A DNA stretch of 64,000 nt from positions 10,452,170 through 10,516,169 of the forward strand of contig OX637361.1 in assembly GCA_951799405.1 (NCBI GenBank), given 5' to 3'. Below, in pieces: positions 33,454-45,778 of the stretch (its first letter is position 1; every line of letters starts with the position of its first letter). Under the pieces are notes generated by a model that was not told the origin of the DNA, made no database searches, and worked only from the letters and a program-made list of their open reading frames with translations. The translations under genes were made by a program, and so were the position numbers. The DNA is from Agapetus fuscipes. Taxonomy: Eukaryota; Arthropoda; Insecta; Trichoptera; Glossosomatidae.

Positions 33454-34206
33454 GACGAACAATTGTGATTGAAACTAAGTTTAAAAAAATATACATATCT
33501 AGGTATAAATGATTAAAAAAAAAAATTAAAAATTATTTCTTTACAATAAAAAGATCAATGGGTTTTCCTGATTTCGAAATCTATTTAACTTTAATCTTAG
33601 TTGCAAAGATAAAACGTAAATTATGTTAATATGTCTTTCGATATCTATTGTTGAAATCATCTCGCTATAGAATTGCTAAATTATTGTAAGAAAACCATTT
33701 TCCGTCGATCGCATAAAATCGTGATCGTGAAAAATGTTTCTAAGTATGTAAACATGTGAATAATTTTATACCTACCTACCTGCGTGGGAGGTGTTCGGTC
33801 TCATACCAATGATTGTTTTATTTAACAGATTTTTAAATCGTAACTGAGTAGGTAATATTTGCTTGTAATTTTTTTTTATCAAACAATTTTGTAAGGTTTT
33901 TAGATTCTGAAGATTGTCAGTATTTTTCTTATATATTGACAAGGACAAATACCTGTAATAGGCAGGTGATTTAATTAATTTATGTTACGTTATTTATGTT
34001 ATACAAAGAAAATTTGAAAACTTTTGAATTGAATGTTATTTTTTATGGAACAATAATTGTGTGTTTTGACGTGTGCAGGTGTACGGAAGGGTAGGTAACA
34101 TTTGGAGGTTCACTCCGGTATTGTCTGGCTGGCTTTAGTTCTGTCAGAAGTTGTAGAGGAATGTTAGCAGGTGTCATTGTTCCCGCCCATGAGCACCTTC
34201 CCTTAT
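33454..34206. other. Sequence 5' of the assembly gap
   Basis: AT-rich until about 34050, then somewhat GC-richer up to the gap. It contains no codons matching a POU-III protein, so the missing coding sequence must lie in the gap or further away. A tiny R250 tail remnant (CTTAGTTGCAAAGAT) sits near 33596. Confidence 0.5.
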
Positions 34207-34406
34207 NNNNNNNNNNNNNNNNNNNNNNNNNNNNNNNNNNNNNNNNNNNNNNNNNNNNNNNNNNNNNNNNNNNNNNNNNNNNNNNNNNNNNNNNNNNNNN
34301 NNNNNNNNNNNNNNNNNNNNNNNNNNNNNNNNNNNNNNNNNNNNNNNNNNNNNNNNNNNNNNNNNNNNNNNNNNNNNNNNNNNNNNNNNNNNNNNNNNNN
34401 NNNNNN
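34207..34406. other. Assembly gap, exactly 200 N
   Basis: The round number suggests a placeholder of unknown true length. It removes the start of the POU exon; the reading frame upstream cannot be carried across it. Confidence 0.95.
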
Positions 34407-34807
<401 letters not shown>

Positions 34808-36530
34808 CAGTTCGCCTGCTGGGCGCCCCTCGACAGGCACTTCCTGTGCCCGGACGATAACAACCCTTAGCTCTGGCAGGAGGCGGGCAGGAGGAACCCC
34901 AGCTCCCCTCTCTACCCGCCCTGCGACGCCTTCAAGAGGGAGACCTCCTAGAGTGGCAGCGTTGTGCGTCATGTCGAAACAAACAGTTCAGGGGCCCAGA
35001 CCTTAGTGTCCAGGAGGGCCCGAGTGGGTCCTCCACAGACTACAAATAATAAACTTTTTACAAAGACGAATAGTCATAGTTAAGGTGTAAATAGACAGAA
35101 TTGTATATAACTTAAGGTAACGTATGAGTAAATGTACAATTGTCAGATTTCGTTTGTGAGTAGAGCATTGTTGAGTTGTTTCATATGTGTAAGATGACAT
35201 GATCTGTTCAGCGGGACTTCTGCAGTGTTATGATTAAGGCCAGATTACAACAACCGAACCAAAATATTGTTAAGATTTTTTTATAACTAGGTACCTCCTT
35301 AATGTGTCTAGGAGAAGGACGAGAGAAGCGCGTCGTTTATAACGAAGTCAAGTCATTCCTTGCGAGTCAAAGTAATCACCCCCAACTTGTCCAAGCGGCA
35401 TTCACAAGCAACAGCCAAATAACATCCGTAATGTATTTCTCGTAACCCATATTCTATGGGCTTACCCTTAACTTTTTTCATTTAAAAACCCTTTTCAATA
35501 GCAGATAACATTCCCGATATCTCTTCTCTGTATTTTTTTTTATTCAAGGGGATCGACCCCTAACAATGCTGACTACAGTGTAATTTCAAAATCGATGCAT
35601 TCTATTTTTTTTTCGCCACGCTTTTGAGTTGGATATGTTTTCATTTTTATATTTACCTATTTTATACTTAAAAATGTGTGTGTTTTTTAAGTACCTAGCC
35701 AACACTTAATGATTTATATTAGTTTTTTATATTTGCATAAAATTTGCACATCGAGTCATTTGTTAACAGAGTACACACGTACTTCGTTTACTATTTCTAT
35801 ATTATTTTTGCGATATGTCAGTTTCATGATAGTCGAATGCGAAAAAGCTGTTAAGTCGATAATATATGTTCTTTATTTCTAACTATTTATACGTAACAAG
35901 ATAATGCAGTTATCAATGTATTTTTCATTTCAACCAATACAATTTCAGCTATTCACATACAAGGGGATTGCAAATAATGTGACCTATCGATTCTCATTTT
36001 GATTGAATGAAAATGAAATTCTTAGCACACAAAATACCAAATTAGTAGCTCTGATTATTGTATTCAAATGTCAAAGATTTAGCATAAAAAATATGCTGCT
36101 ATTGTGTAGCATGGCGGCCGTCGGTAGCTTGACGTTTGTTTGTTTGTTTGTCAACAGTTTCAATATAAAATTGGTAAAATCAAGCAAGAAGTTAATGCAT
36201 TTGTGGTATAATCAGACAAGTTTTTTTGGCATAAAAAACGCTATTGTGTTATATCATTTTTTTTTTAGCTATGACAGTACTTACAGATCCAGTTAACATT
36301 ATTTTTGTATGATAGTCATATAATGCATTATATTTTTTTCTTGTTCTTTATTGTATTGCAGATCTCGCGTCTAGTTTAAGCTAAAAAAAAGTGCAAAACT
36401 CAACTTTATCCAAGAAGTGTTCTGATATAAAGTATTGATTGTGAATTGTAAACATTTTGAGCCTGACTTTATGTTAACTTAATATTTTTGTTAAAAAGTG
36501 AAAATAAAAAGCACCGGTGGTGATAAATTG
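34808..36530 (+). other. Probable 3' UTR of the POU gene
   Basis: Non-coding sequence after the stop, GC-rich for about 200 bp and then AT-rich, with no mobile elements. Candidate polyadenylation signals AATAAA occur at 35048-35053 and 36503-36508; the second is followed by a GT-rich stretch (GGTGGTGATAAATTGTGTTT) and is my preferred end. An octamer ATTTGCAT lies at 35731-35738. The true end is inference. Confidence 0.5.
36503..36508 (+). terminator. Candidate polyadenylation signal
   Basis: AATAAA about 1.7 kb after the POU stop codon, with a GT-rich element 10-35 bases downstream. A nearer AATAAA at 35048 is the alternative. Confidence 0.4.
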
Positions 36531-39500
36531 TGTTTTATAGTCAAAATGCAACCACGATTTAAATTAAGTATTTTTTTTATAAAAAAAAGTGCAAGATTTT
36601 TCGTAAACAGTGTGTTCAAATGGCTGTACTTCGCACTTCAGAGAAATTAAGGTACCTACTTACATTTCTCATTTTTTCTCATTTTATTTCTTTTTTGAAA
36701 TGCCTCCTCTTTTTTACTTTCTTTTCAATGAAATCTTTGAAAAAATACCTTACTAGAGTAACTGACAGCTACTAAAAAAATTACGAAAATTCTGCATTTT
36801 TTAAAAATCAAACTACAAAAAAACCAAAACGCTATTTATCGGACGTTGCTTTTTATTGTTACGCTATATTGTTATTTGTATTTAAAAAAGAAAATTAACG
36901 GGAACTTAAATTTGATATCTTGTGTATTAAAAAATAAACGGCCAAATTCTATGATATCTTATTGAAAAAAATGGTTCTAGTGAAAATTGTAAGGCACCTT
37001 TATTGAACTTCATTGTTTAACTTCTTTTGAAATTTGTCCTTAATACATACAGTGAGAAACGTATACTTAAAAAATAATTATTTAAACTGGAAACAATTTG
37101 TCTAAAATTGTTACAATTTGTATTTTTTTTAATGTTTGTTGATTTCTAAATGTATATATTTTTTCAATGTCAAAAAATATTTCCACCCAAATTTTCATCA
37201 CGTTATTTACTTAATTTTGATATTAATTTCGAAAACAAATTTTCCACAAAAATGTAAATAATAGATAAAAAATATAGTCATAAAAAAACAATGGGTACCT
37301 AAGTGTGAGTAAAAAAAACTATTTTTAATTTGTTTAAGAGCAGTGATTTGAAAATTTTTATAGTTGAATTAAATTTTTCTTTTTTATAGCAAATGGCGAG
37401 ATTTCATGTTTATATACATTTATATTTTTATTATATTAATTTAGTTGGCCTTTTTATTTATTTATCTGCATCAGTAAAAAAAATAGAGATGAGGGTAAAT
37501 TTTTAAAAATATTGTGTGACTTCTTAATATTTTTATTTTGAGTACTTAAATTATAGGTAGGGAAACGAAAAATGTGATAATGATAAAATGATTCTAGTAG
37601 AAAAAAGGGCTATCTTTCAACAAGCCTTCAGTGACTTAAAGACTTTTAAAGATTCCCAAAACGATGGCCGACGAACCTCTGTAAAGATCTGTAACCATTC
37701 CAGTGAAATAAACATTAAAAATAAACGAATTTGGTCAGTTTTTCATGTAGGTATAAAAACTAATCAAAAGTAACTGCTTTCTAAACTGTCAAAATTCCCT
37801 CGAATTTTTATATCCACACTGCTACCAACTGCATTTTTAAATTTCGAACACTTTAAAAGAAGCCATGAAAAAATTATGTAAAATTCAAAATTTGGAATAC
37901 ATTTCTTAACCTACCTGATATTTTTTTAACCGAATGGAAACAGGTATACTTATTTTTAATATTTTATGTATTTTTTATTCGAATTGAAATGGCATTTCAT
38001 GACAGAAGGATGTCATTTTGAAAATGTGTTGATTGACCCCTTGGTTTAGTATAAAAAAAAACTTTTTAAAAGGGTTTGGCGTGAAGTCGACGAACCGACT
38101 CGTAAAAATAATTACGACACACGCCGCTACACCCGTTTAGTGACACGTGGCATAAGTTGCAATTTTTCAATTTGCTAAATTTAAATCCGCCAAACAAATG
38201 TTTCATTTTTAAAATCCAAATTGTTTTTTATACGATGTTTGAAATTATTTAAATGTATAGGATGGCAAATAAAATGTGAATCTTTATAGAGACTTTGACG
38301 CCAATGTATCCTTGATGTGGGAATTTTTTCAATTGTATTAATGTTTTATTATCATTTTGGATTCTCGACATTTTTTGTTGCATTCAAAAAAATGTTAACA
38401 GATCACTGAAAAATAACTATTTAAAAATGTTACCAATCTTCAAAACTATTAAAGGAAAAAAATATGAAATTTTGAATGTTTTTTTGTAAAGCCGGGTCCA
38501 GACTGTGCAAGTGACGGCGAATAGTGTGTGGATAGGGCTATTGCCGAGGTTCGCCGAATGTCTGGATTTGACTATATAGTTTTCAATTTGTAAATAATGA
38601 CGAAAAAAATTGTAAGATGACATTGCCAGTTCATCAGAGGGTAGTTAGTAATAGGACTGATTTATGATTTGAGTTTTTTTTTTGTTTTGTATAATTTTTC
38701 TTTGTACGAAAAAAAACGGCATTATTTTTTTTGATTGGTGCGTTGTATATGTGTTACTATGTATATCATAATATAATTGCTAAACATATAATAATAAATA
38801 AATTACGAATTACAATAATTATAAATTGAATAATAATAAAATGACACACTTTTATTAAAAAAAAACATGATTTTTATTTTGGAAAAACAATATACTTAGT
38901 TCTCCTCAAAAACTGGAAAAATTATATTTTTCACACTTAAAATTTGTTTGCAAAAAGAACAACGAAATTTCGAATTGTCATTTTTTTATACATTCAAATT
39001 ATGAATGACAAACAAAGAAAAATTAAAAGGGTGAATAGTACTTTAATAAAGTAAAAGATGATAAAAAAAATCGATGCATAAATATGATTTTGATAGTTTT
39101 TGAAACCGAGTCCACGAATTCATACATAAATTAATATCTTTTCAGGCTGACTTTTGTTCAAAACTTTAAAATGTCTTCTAATCTCAAGTTATTTATTTAT
39201 TTTTATGTGAACAAAATACTGGTAAAAGATACTAATTTATTTGTGATGTTTAATTTTTTTTCAGATTTTTTTTAAATTTACGAAGAAGAAAAACTTTCAG
39301 CTATACGTTCAGCATGTAATATAGATATTTTTAGAATGAAAGGTAGTAATAACGGAATTTTTTAAAAAAAATCTAAAAAATTACGTATTAATAAATTGTT
39401 TGTTGGTGGTGTTTTCATACATTTGTCACATTTTTGGTAAAAAGCTAGATAACCACCTTTGGTTCCATTCGACTTGGTTATTATTAAATATTTTACATAC

Positions 39501-40081
39501 AATAATCGGGTTCGATATTATAGTACCTACTACATTATTGACAAATTAATTTTATTTTGGAAAAACTGTAGGTGAGGAATACTCGTTTCGTAAAAGATGG
39601 TACATTATCTCAATAAATTACATTTATTTAAATGAAGTGACCCGAGGAGACGATAAAAAAAAGATGTTTTAGGAAAATTTACTATGCTACCAGTTTATAA
39701 AATATTTTATGTTTTAAAAACGGATTTTGTAATATACGTAAATGTGGAAAAGAGATTTATGTTTTTGTCTATATATATGGTATAACGTTGCCTTTTAGTG
39801 GTTTGCGACAGTGTTTTTTTTGGTCATTGTCGTAACCTGTTACATGTTTTATTTTTTTGGTGTTTTCTGACATTTTCCGTATCAAATTACGTCAAATTTT
39901 AGTGTTTACGATGGAAACGAAGGCGTTTTCAAGGCTGTTTCTTATATCGTCGTTTTATTACGCGATGTTCACGTTTATCGAAGCTGCCCGGTGACATTTT
40001 ATTTACTACTTTATCTAAAGTTGAATGTTTGATTAAAAATATCGTATACGTCCGAAAAGTTTGACGTTTAGGTATTTAATC
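36531..40081. other. Repeat-free AT-rich interval downstream of the POU gene
   Basis: About 3.5 kb with no R250, SINE, LINE or MITE match, in a window where such elements otherwise recur every 1-1.5 kb or less. It has only short frames without domains. It includes locally GC-richer patches at 38075-38150 (GTGAAGTCGACGAACCGACT, CACACGCCGCTACACCC) and 39900-39995. It could hold enhancers of the POU gene or more of its 3' UTR; both are inference from repeat avoidance. Confidence 0.45.
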
Positions 40082-40330
40082 TAATGATGATGATGATGAT
40101 GATGGATGATTTCTTTCCTGTGGCGCCATTTAATGGTCCAGGACCATCTCAAGGGCGCCATGGCTTCTCGAGAAAAGTAGTGTCTTCAGTTCCTTTCTGA
40201 AGGTGGTGGTAGGCTGGTTCGCGCGAACACCGATGGGTAAATTGTTCCAGGCCACCGGCCCGGCCACCGCAAAGCTTCTGTCTGCAAAGTTTGATGTGTT
40301 TGCTCTATTGGGCACTATAACCTTGTTAAC
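40082..40330 (-). mobile_element. CR1/L2-like LINE 3' end
   Basis: The minus-strand frame reads PNRANTSNFADRSFAVAGPV, then AWNNLPIGVRANQ and FRKELKTLLFSR, the conserved C-terminus of CR1/L2-type reverse transcriptases. It ends in a run of ATC units (ATGATGATG at 40085 on the plus strand), a typical 3' tail. 5'-truncated at about 40330. Confidence 0.75.
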
Positions 40331-40335
40331 AGCAG

Positions 40336-40577
40336 TAATCTAAGTTGCAAAGATATGTTACATTGGAGATTCACATTACATGCATTCCCACAACCAGACA
40401 CGTACAAGTTCGCGCTTGCACATGCCTCATGTGACCCCACAACATAAAAACCAAATCTCAAATGGACATACACCCTGCAGCTCTTGCCGTCCTTCCCTGT
40501 AACAGGGGTGACATTGGCAAAGTGAACCATTTTTACAGCATGGGTGGTCAGCCGCATACCAACCTATAAGTCAAGGA
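40336..40577 (-). repeat. R250 copy, well preserved
   Basis: Tail AGTAATCTAAG; head ACCAACCTATAAGTCAAGGA. The sense strand carries an 80-codon frame (40315-40557) with MVHFANVTPV and NISLQLRL, the clearest version of the recurring frame. Confidence 0.85.
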
Positions 40578-40861
40578 GCCGTTACCGTTATAGCCACCGT
40601 TTTTATTAGGTTTCTGCTTTTTTGGTAGTGATGAAAAACTCCAAGGATGAATTGTTCCGGCAAAACGACTACAATTTTATGAAAAATTAAACCTTGATTG
40701 TTGCATGCATAATATATTTTTTTATACAAATTAATAAGCAATCTAAAGAAATAAGTAATAGCTAGGTATAAAGTCACTCAAAATAACCGCACAGCTCAAA
40801 CATTTGTTTTCCTTGTTACTTTGATTGCTCCGAATGATTATGGAAAAAGGATTCAGTAGGA

Positions 40862-41116
40862 TCTATAATAATAATCTATAATCTAAGTTGCAAAGATATA
40901 TTAACATTTAAAGCTCATATCAAATGCATGCCCACAAACAAACACGTGTAGTTCGCGCTTAAAAATGCTGAATGTGTGCTTAAAAATACAAACCTCAAAT
41001 GAACGTAAACCATACAACTTTTGCCAACCTTACCTGACACAGGGGGGACATTGGCAAAGTGAACCATTTTTTACAGTATGTGTGGTCAGCTTCATAACAA
41101 CCTATAAGTCAAGGAT
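40862..41116 (-). repeat. R250 copy
   Basis: Tail AATAATAATCTATAATCTAA; head ACAACCTATAAGTCAAGGA. Subfamily with AAAGCTCATATCAAATGCAT. Confidence 0.85.
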
Positions 41117-41675
41117 GATTATCAAAAGAAAACATTTTTTTGTATTATTTATTAAAACTGTTGTAAATGAATGGGTAACGAAAGAATACAAAACGAATGA
41201 AAGGAAGATTACAAAAATGTGATGGTATAATATGAATTGGGAAGAAAAATACAACGTAAGATTGATCTATAAATGGTATGTGAAAGGGGAGAGGAATTAG
41301 ATAAGATTGAGAAAAGAATGACGCAATAAAAACGATAATATGAGAAAGAAATAAGGGAATGAATAATAGAAGTGATGGATGTGAATTATGGAGATCCAGA
41401 AAAAATAGTGAAAACAATGGTTTTATACCAATAGTGAAAATAAAACATAGATAGTCTCATCAATATTGATAAAACTGTCTAGAATTGTTTCTATTCATTC
41501 AAGTTTACGCAAAATTTTCACTAAAAAAGTACAAGTTTCTAATTTTCTTGTTTCTCAATTATCTTTTAAGTATTCGATCCTTTTCGTTCGGATTTAGCAA
41601 AAGTGAAAAAAATATTGAATAAATTAACACTCATATCTTCTCCAGGTTGCTTAAAAATGTACTTATTTTGCTACC
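41117..41675. other. AT-rich intergenic DNA
   Basis: A 90-codon minus-strand frame (41145-41417) is low-complexity Phe/Ile/Ser with no domain; not called as a gene. Confidence 0.45.
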
Positions 41676-41909
41676 ATCTATAATCTATAATCTAAGTTGC
41701 AAGGATATATTCATTTAAAGCTCTCAGATGTATGCCCACAAACAAACACGTGTAGTTCGCGCTTACAAATGCTGATTGTGTACTTACAAATAAAATCCAA
41801 ACTCAAATGAACATAAGCCCTGCAACTCCTGCCGACATTCCCTGAACCAGGGGTGACATTGGCAAAGTGAACCATTTTTTACAGTATGGGTGGTCAGCCT
41901 CATACCATC
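41676..41909 (-). repeat. R250 copy, slightly 5'-truncated
   Basis: Tail ATAATCTATAATCTAAG, with the GCTCTCAGATGTATGCCC variant shared with 56730 and 62069. It stops at CAGCCTCATACC, lacking the terminal 16 bases. Confidence 0.85.
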
Positions 41910-42480
41910 AAATCTAAAAAGTAAGATTTTCAGAAATCTTTGATCGAAATCAACGATATATCGATAAAATACTTTTGTATCGGGAGTATATTCTCTGTCC
42001 ACTCGTCTTAACGTGTCGACTTACCTTATGCCATAACTTACGGATTTCCTTTCGAAGAAGATTTTGTGTATTTTTTATTATTATTCGTTTATACTTAAAA
42101 GTGATTTTTATCTTAATAGATATTTTGCTTTATTAGTTTTCTTGAAATCTGTTTTTTACTGTTGCATAATTGTGAATTAGGTATATGATTGTGAAAAAAA
42201 CGACATCTTTTTTGTCTAATAATGATAAATAAATTCATCTAATAATGAATTTATTTCTAAGTCTATAGATAATAGGAAGAAATGAATCGTCCTTATTATA
42301 AAATATGTATGTGTGCTGTTTGTGGTCTAGTGGTTATAACTTTGGACTACTAATCAGAAATTGCCGTGTTCAAAACGCTATAATAGCTAAATTAAAAAAG
42401 AAGCGAATTATTAGATAATGACTGATAAGGATTTAAGAACAAAAATATGTTATTTTAACCAAAGTATGCAGTTTGACTTA
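41910..42480. other. AT-rich DNA with a SINE-B head remnant
   Basis: 42310-42385 resembles a SINE-B tRNA-like head (GTGGTCTAGTGGTTATAACT, then CCGTGTTCAAAACGC). The rest is unassigned. Confidence 0.45.
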
Positions 42481-42735
42481 TCTAAATCTAAATCTAAGCT
42501 GCAAAGATATGTTTCATTTGAGATTCATATTAAATGCATTCCCACAAACAGACACGCATAATTTCGCGCTTACACATGCCGCATGTGGACCAATAATATA
42601 AAAAAACCCAATCTTAAATGAACATAAGCCCTGCAACTCTTGCCGACCTTCCCTGAAGCAGGGGTGACATTGGTAAAGTGAACCATTTTTTACAGTATGG
42701 GCGGTCAGCCGCATACCAACCTATCAGTCAAGGAA
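42481..42735 (-). repeat. R250 copy, full length
   Basis: Tail CTAAATCTAAATCTAAG; head ACCAACCTATCAGTCAAGGA. Closely related to the copy at 52156. Confidence 0.85.
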
Positions 42736-42908
42736 CTTATGTTATGGCAAAAAACTTATTAGGGTCCTAAGTCTACCTAAAAATCTTTCTAGTGTAAAAA
42801 CTGGTTTAAACACAATTTTTTAATTCAGTGAAAGGAACACATAATTTCAATAAAGGTTTTTATACCAATCCGACTCGATTTTATACGCTTCTTATATCAG
42901 TACACTTG

Positions 42909-43132
42909 GTACGAGTTGCAAAACTTGAGAAAAGTAAAGTTTACGGAAAATATTAAAGATTGATTTCTCCCAAAATCTGCCGTTTTTGTATCTTACACTT
43001 TATGGTCTTAGCAAAAGAGTTACAGTGATGAAGAAAATCAAGTTCAAACAAACTAAAACGACAGATTTTGGGGGAAATCACTCTTTAATAATTGCCGTAA
43101 ACTTTACATTACTCAAGTTTTGCAACTCGTAC
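42909..43132. mobile_element. Long-TIR MITE, copy 2
   Basis: Both ends read GTACGAGTTGCAAAACTTGA or its near match. The core TTATGGTCTTAGCAAAAGAG is identical to the copy at 7739-7961. Flanks TTG and TAA do not match. Confidence 0.8.
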
Positions 43133-43309
43133 TAAGGGTACAGTAGAGTGTAAGGAAGTGACAAAAATGTTGATGACTTTAACAGATCTCAGAGTTCAAA
43201 GCAAAACCAGGCGCCAACTTCTAATACAGAATCCTAATAAGTACCTAGTTAAGTATTTAAATGTACCTAGAGAACGATCTTACAATAGTTGCATGATTGT
43301 TATTCCCCA

Positions 43310-43461
43310 GGAATTAACTTCTCCTTTAAGCTTCTCGGGAGGGCCTTCTGCCACTCGCATCTCACATAATTTTTGCATGCGAGTCCTGTGACACATCCCC
43401 GGATGGGATGGATATACAGGGCGTGGGTCAATGGAGGGGAGACTGACCCTGAGAGAAAGTG
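43310..43461 (+). mobile_element. R1-like LINE 3' end, with target duplication
   Basis: A 152-bp 5'-truncated copy of the 3' UTR of the nested R1-like element (shared CCTTCTGCCACTCGCATCTC and TGACACATCCCCGGATGGGA). It is flanked by the perfect 13-bp duplication TTGTTATTCCCCA (43297-43309 and 43462-43474). Confidence 0.9.
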
Positions 43462-43489
43462 TTGTTATTCCCCAAATTTTACCTAATTT

Positions 43490-44214
43490 GCAAGAAAAGA
43501 TGAAATTTTCGTAGAACTAAAAACGCAAAAAAATATATCAATCCGTATGATATTCAAGCAAAACGACTTCTAAAAGTGAGTTGAGAAAATTTATGAACTA
43601 AACAATATGAAAAATTGAATCGATGAAATGGCTTAAACAAATCAATCCTTTTGGTAAAAAAGTAAAAAGCTACATAAAAAGGGAAAGTTTATGTATGTGA
43701 GCAAAAAAATATCGGGAACAAAATGATTTAAACAAATCAATGTAGGTACATAAAAGTTATTGATATGCATACATATCCGAACAAAAATATTTAAAAAGTA
43801 GCATAAAAAGTGATTTAAACAAATCAATGTGTTTGTATGGCTTTCAATAAAATAAAATAAAATAATGAATTATAACAACAAAACAGCGTAAACAAAATGG
43901 TTTAAACAAATTTGATTTAAAAACAAATTAATACGCATGATATTCAAGCTAAGAGCCTTTTATAAAGCAAAAATTGATGAAATATATTATGAACAATAAC
44001 TTAAAAAATGGTTTAAACAGGGAAAACTGTTCTTGATGTATCGACAAGTCAAGGCGTAATATGGTATTTAAGTAAAGAGTCGTTTAAAATAAAATCTTAA
44101 TTAAATATACACACAATACAGCGTAAACAAAATGGTTTAAACAAGGGAAAAGTTCCTGACGTATACAAAAAAATCAATGCTTATGATACGCAAACAAAGG
44201 CGTAGTAGTAATCA
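43490..44214. promoter_or_regulatory. Irregular repeat with forkhead-like motifs
   Basis: Eight TTAAACAA, TTAAACAG or GTAAACAA motifs lie between 43633 and 44144, often as GGTTTAAACAA or GATTTAAACAAATCAA, with a second recurring motif near CGTATGATATTCAAGC. RTAAACA is the forkhead-family core. The spacing is uneven, as in an old tandem repeat, so the motif density may be a by-product. No target gene is shown. Confidence 0.35.
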
Positions 44215-44400
44215 ATTTCGGCGCGGGCAGTTAATGAGTTAAAATTATGCAACGCGAAAGCATAAAAAAGACCAGTTAACCCGTTGGCCCCCACGGGACC
44301 TGTTAATCCGAGGACCGACAAAAAAAAAACCCCCAAAAAGCATGGCCAGATTTGCATTTCAAAACAGTGAAAAGCGCTCGGACCGCCATTATGAATGTAG
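44215..44400. promoter_or_regulatory. GC-richer island with a POU octamer
   Basis: Unique, repeat-free sequence (TTTCGGCGCGGGCAGTTAAT, CCCGTTGGCCCCCACGGGAC, AAAGCGCTCGGACCGCC) containing an exact octamer ATTTGCAT at 44350-44357. It lies next to the forkhead-like cluster, about 9.5 kb downstream of the POU gene. A role as an enhancer is inference. Confidence 0.3.
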
Positions 44401-44794
44401 TGTGTTTTTTTTTATTATTATTTTATTTATTTATTTATTTATGTATATGTATGCTAAGTTGGGATCGATCTTGACCTTGAATCTAATTAGCATGTATTTA
44501 CATATTATTTAAATTAATGTATGAAGTTAGGTTGTGGTTGAATATGTTTTTTTTTCCTACAACGGGATTTCGGCTTCCTGTTTTTTTTTTTAAATGTATG
44601 CGTTTGGGTGATTTATTTGGTAATCGATGATTAACCCTTTAAGAGCCCTCTGTTAGCTTGGTAGTCGCAAAAAAAAGTGTTGCCATAGAATGTGAATTTT
44701 AAATGCTTACATTTTGGATTAAAGATTTCTTACTCAACAGAGTAGGTATACGAGTACGTTTCTTTTCGTGTATGAAAGAGAAAAATTGATGAGT
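44401..44794. other. AT-rich DNA with a SINE-B tail remnant
   Basis: 44609-44670 is a minus-strand SINE-B 3' end (GTGATTTATTTGGTAATCGA, AAGAGCCCTCTGTTAGCTTG). The rest has T-runs and TTTA units. Confidence 0.5.
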
Positions 44795-45048
44795 ATTAGG
44801 ATGATTTATTTGGTGAGCGATGTTTTTCTGTGAGTAACACCTCAAGAGCCTTTTGCTAGCTCGATCGTCGCTGTATAATTTTATAGGCAAACTGCACCAT
44901 TGATTATTACCGTTCTTTAATGAAGGAATATTAATTTATCAACCCAGAGCGTATTTAAAAAATTAATGGTTTGTTTTTTGTGTGTGTGAAATCGAACCAA
45001 CTGCCTTCAGGTTACGAGTCCGAAACGTTAACCATTCGACTACGATAC
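44795..45048 (-). mobile_element. SINE-B, nearly full length
   Basis: Complement of AGGATGATTTATTTGGTGAG at the 3' end and of GAGTCCGAAACGTTAACCAT at the head. The central ACCGGTCACC block is lost. Confidence 0.75.
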
Positions 45049-45094
45049 TTTTAACGTTTCCCTTTTGATAAATTTGTGAGTAAATGTGTCAGTC

Positions 45095-45425
45095 CGGTCG
45101 ATAGCTCAGTTGGTAGAGTGCTTGCATTCCATGCCGTGAGCTCGGGTTCGAATCCCGCCGAGACGAGGGTGTCAGAAATGATTTCCCGTTTCGGTGTTTA
45201 TTTCACACCCCAAAATAAAAATACCGGCAAGGTTTACCCAGCCTTCACAAGAAATGAGTACCAGCCCTCTCGAGAGCTGGGCAACCCCCACTTCATCTGA
45301 AGTGGTTGGCGTAAGGCCGGCCCCCTTACCTGTAAAAATAAATAGGTTCAACTCGCCACATGCGACCCCCTCGGGGATAACGCGGCAAGAAGTTACACTA
45401 TATGTGTAGCTTAGTTGCGTTTTTG
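45095..45425 (+). mobile_element. SINE-A, full length (reference copy)
   Basis: tRNA-like head with A-box TAGCTCAGTTGGTAGAG and B-box GGGTTCGAATCCC about 50 bp apart, as in pol III internal promoters. Then GGGTGTCAGAAATGATTTCC, TACCGGCAAGGTTTACCCAG, an inverted pair around CCCCACTTCATCTGAAGTGG, CACATGCGACCCCCTCGGGG, and the end TACACTATATGTGTAGCTTA followed by GTTGCGTTT. The well-preserved promoter and body suggest a recently active family. Confidence 0.9.
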
Positions 45426-45489
45426 CGTTTGTGACTCTTTACATTTTTTTTGCGCTAAATCCTGAAAAAAACACTTGTAACTATTACTC

Positions 45490-45735
45490 ATTCGCCTTTC
45501 CGCTAGGGGTGGTCAGAATCTCTGCACACTTGCCTCAATTTCTTCTTATCATTGTGTACTTCTCGATTCATTCATATCCATCACCTTTTCAATGCATTTT
45601 CTCATTTTACTTACATTATTTTTGTGTATCACATATTTCATTATTTCATCAGTCTGATGAAGCCGTACTACGAGTATTCTCAGTCTTCCATGTCCTATTT
45701 TTCCTTACCTTTTATTTCTCAGTGAACTCTTACTT
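45490..45735 (-). mobile_element. RTE-type LINE 3' relic
   Basis: The complement carries the GAGATTCTGACCACCCCTAG terminal block and the tail region of the copy at 46551 in degraded form. Confidence 0.65.
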
Positions 45736-45778
45736 GTATGTCTGGACGATACCTCATTTATTAGAAAACTTGTATTCC

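Noticed and set aside
45095..45170. Functional tRNA gene
   Set aside because: The tRNA-like box pattern repeats at many sites, always followed by the same SINE-A body, so it is a SINE head.
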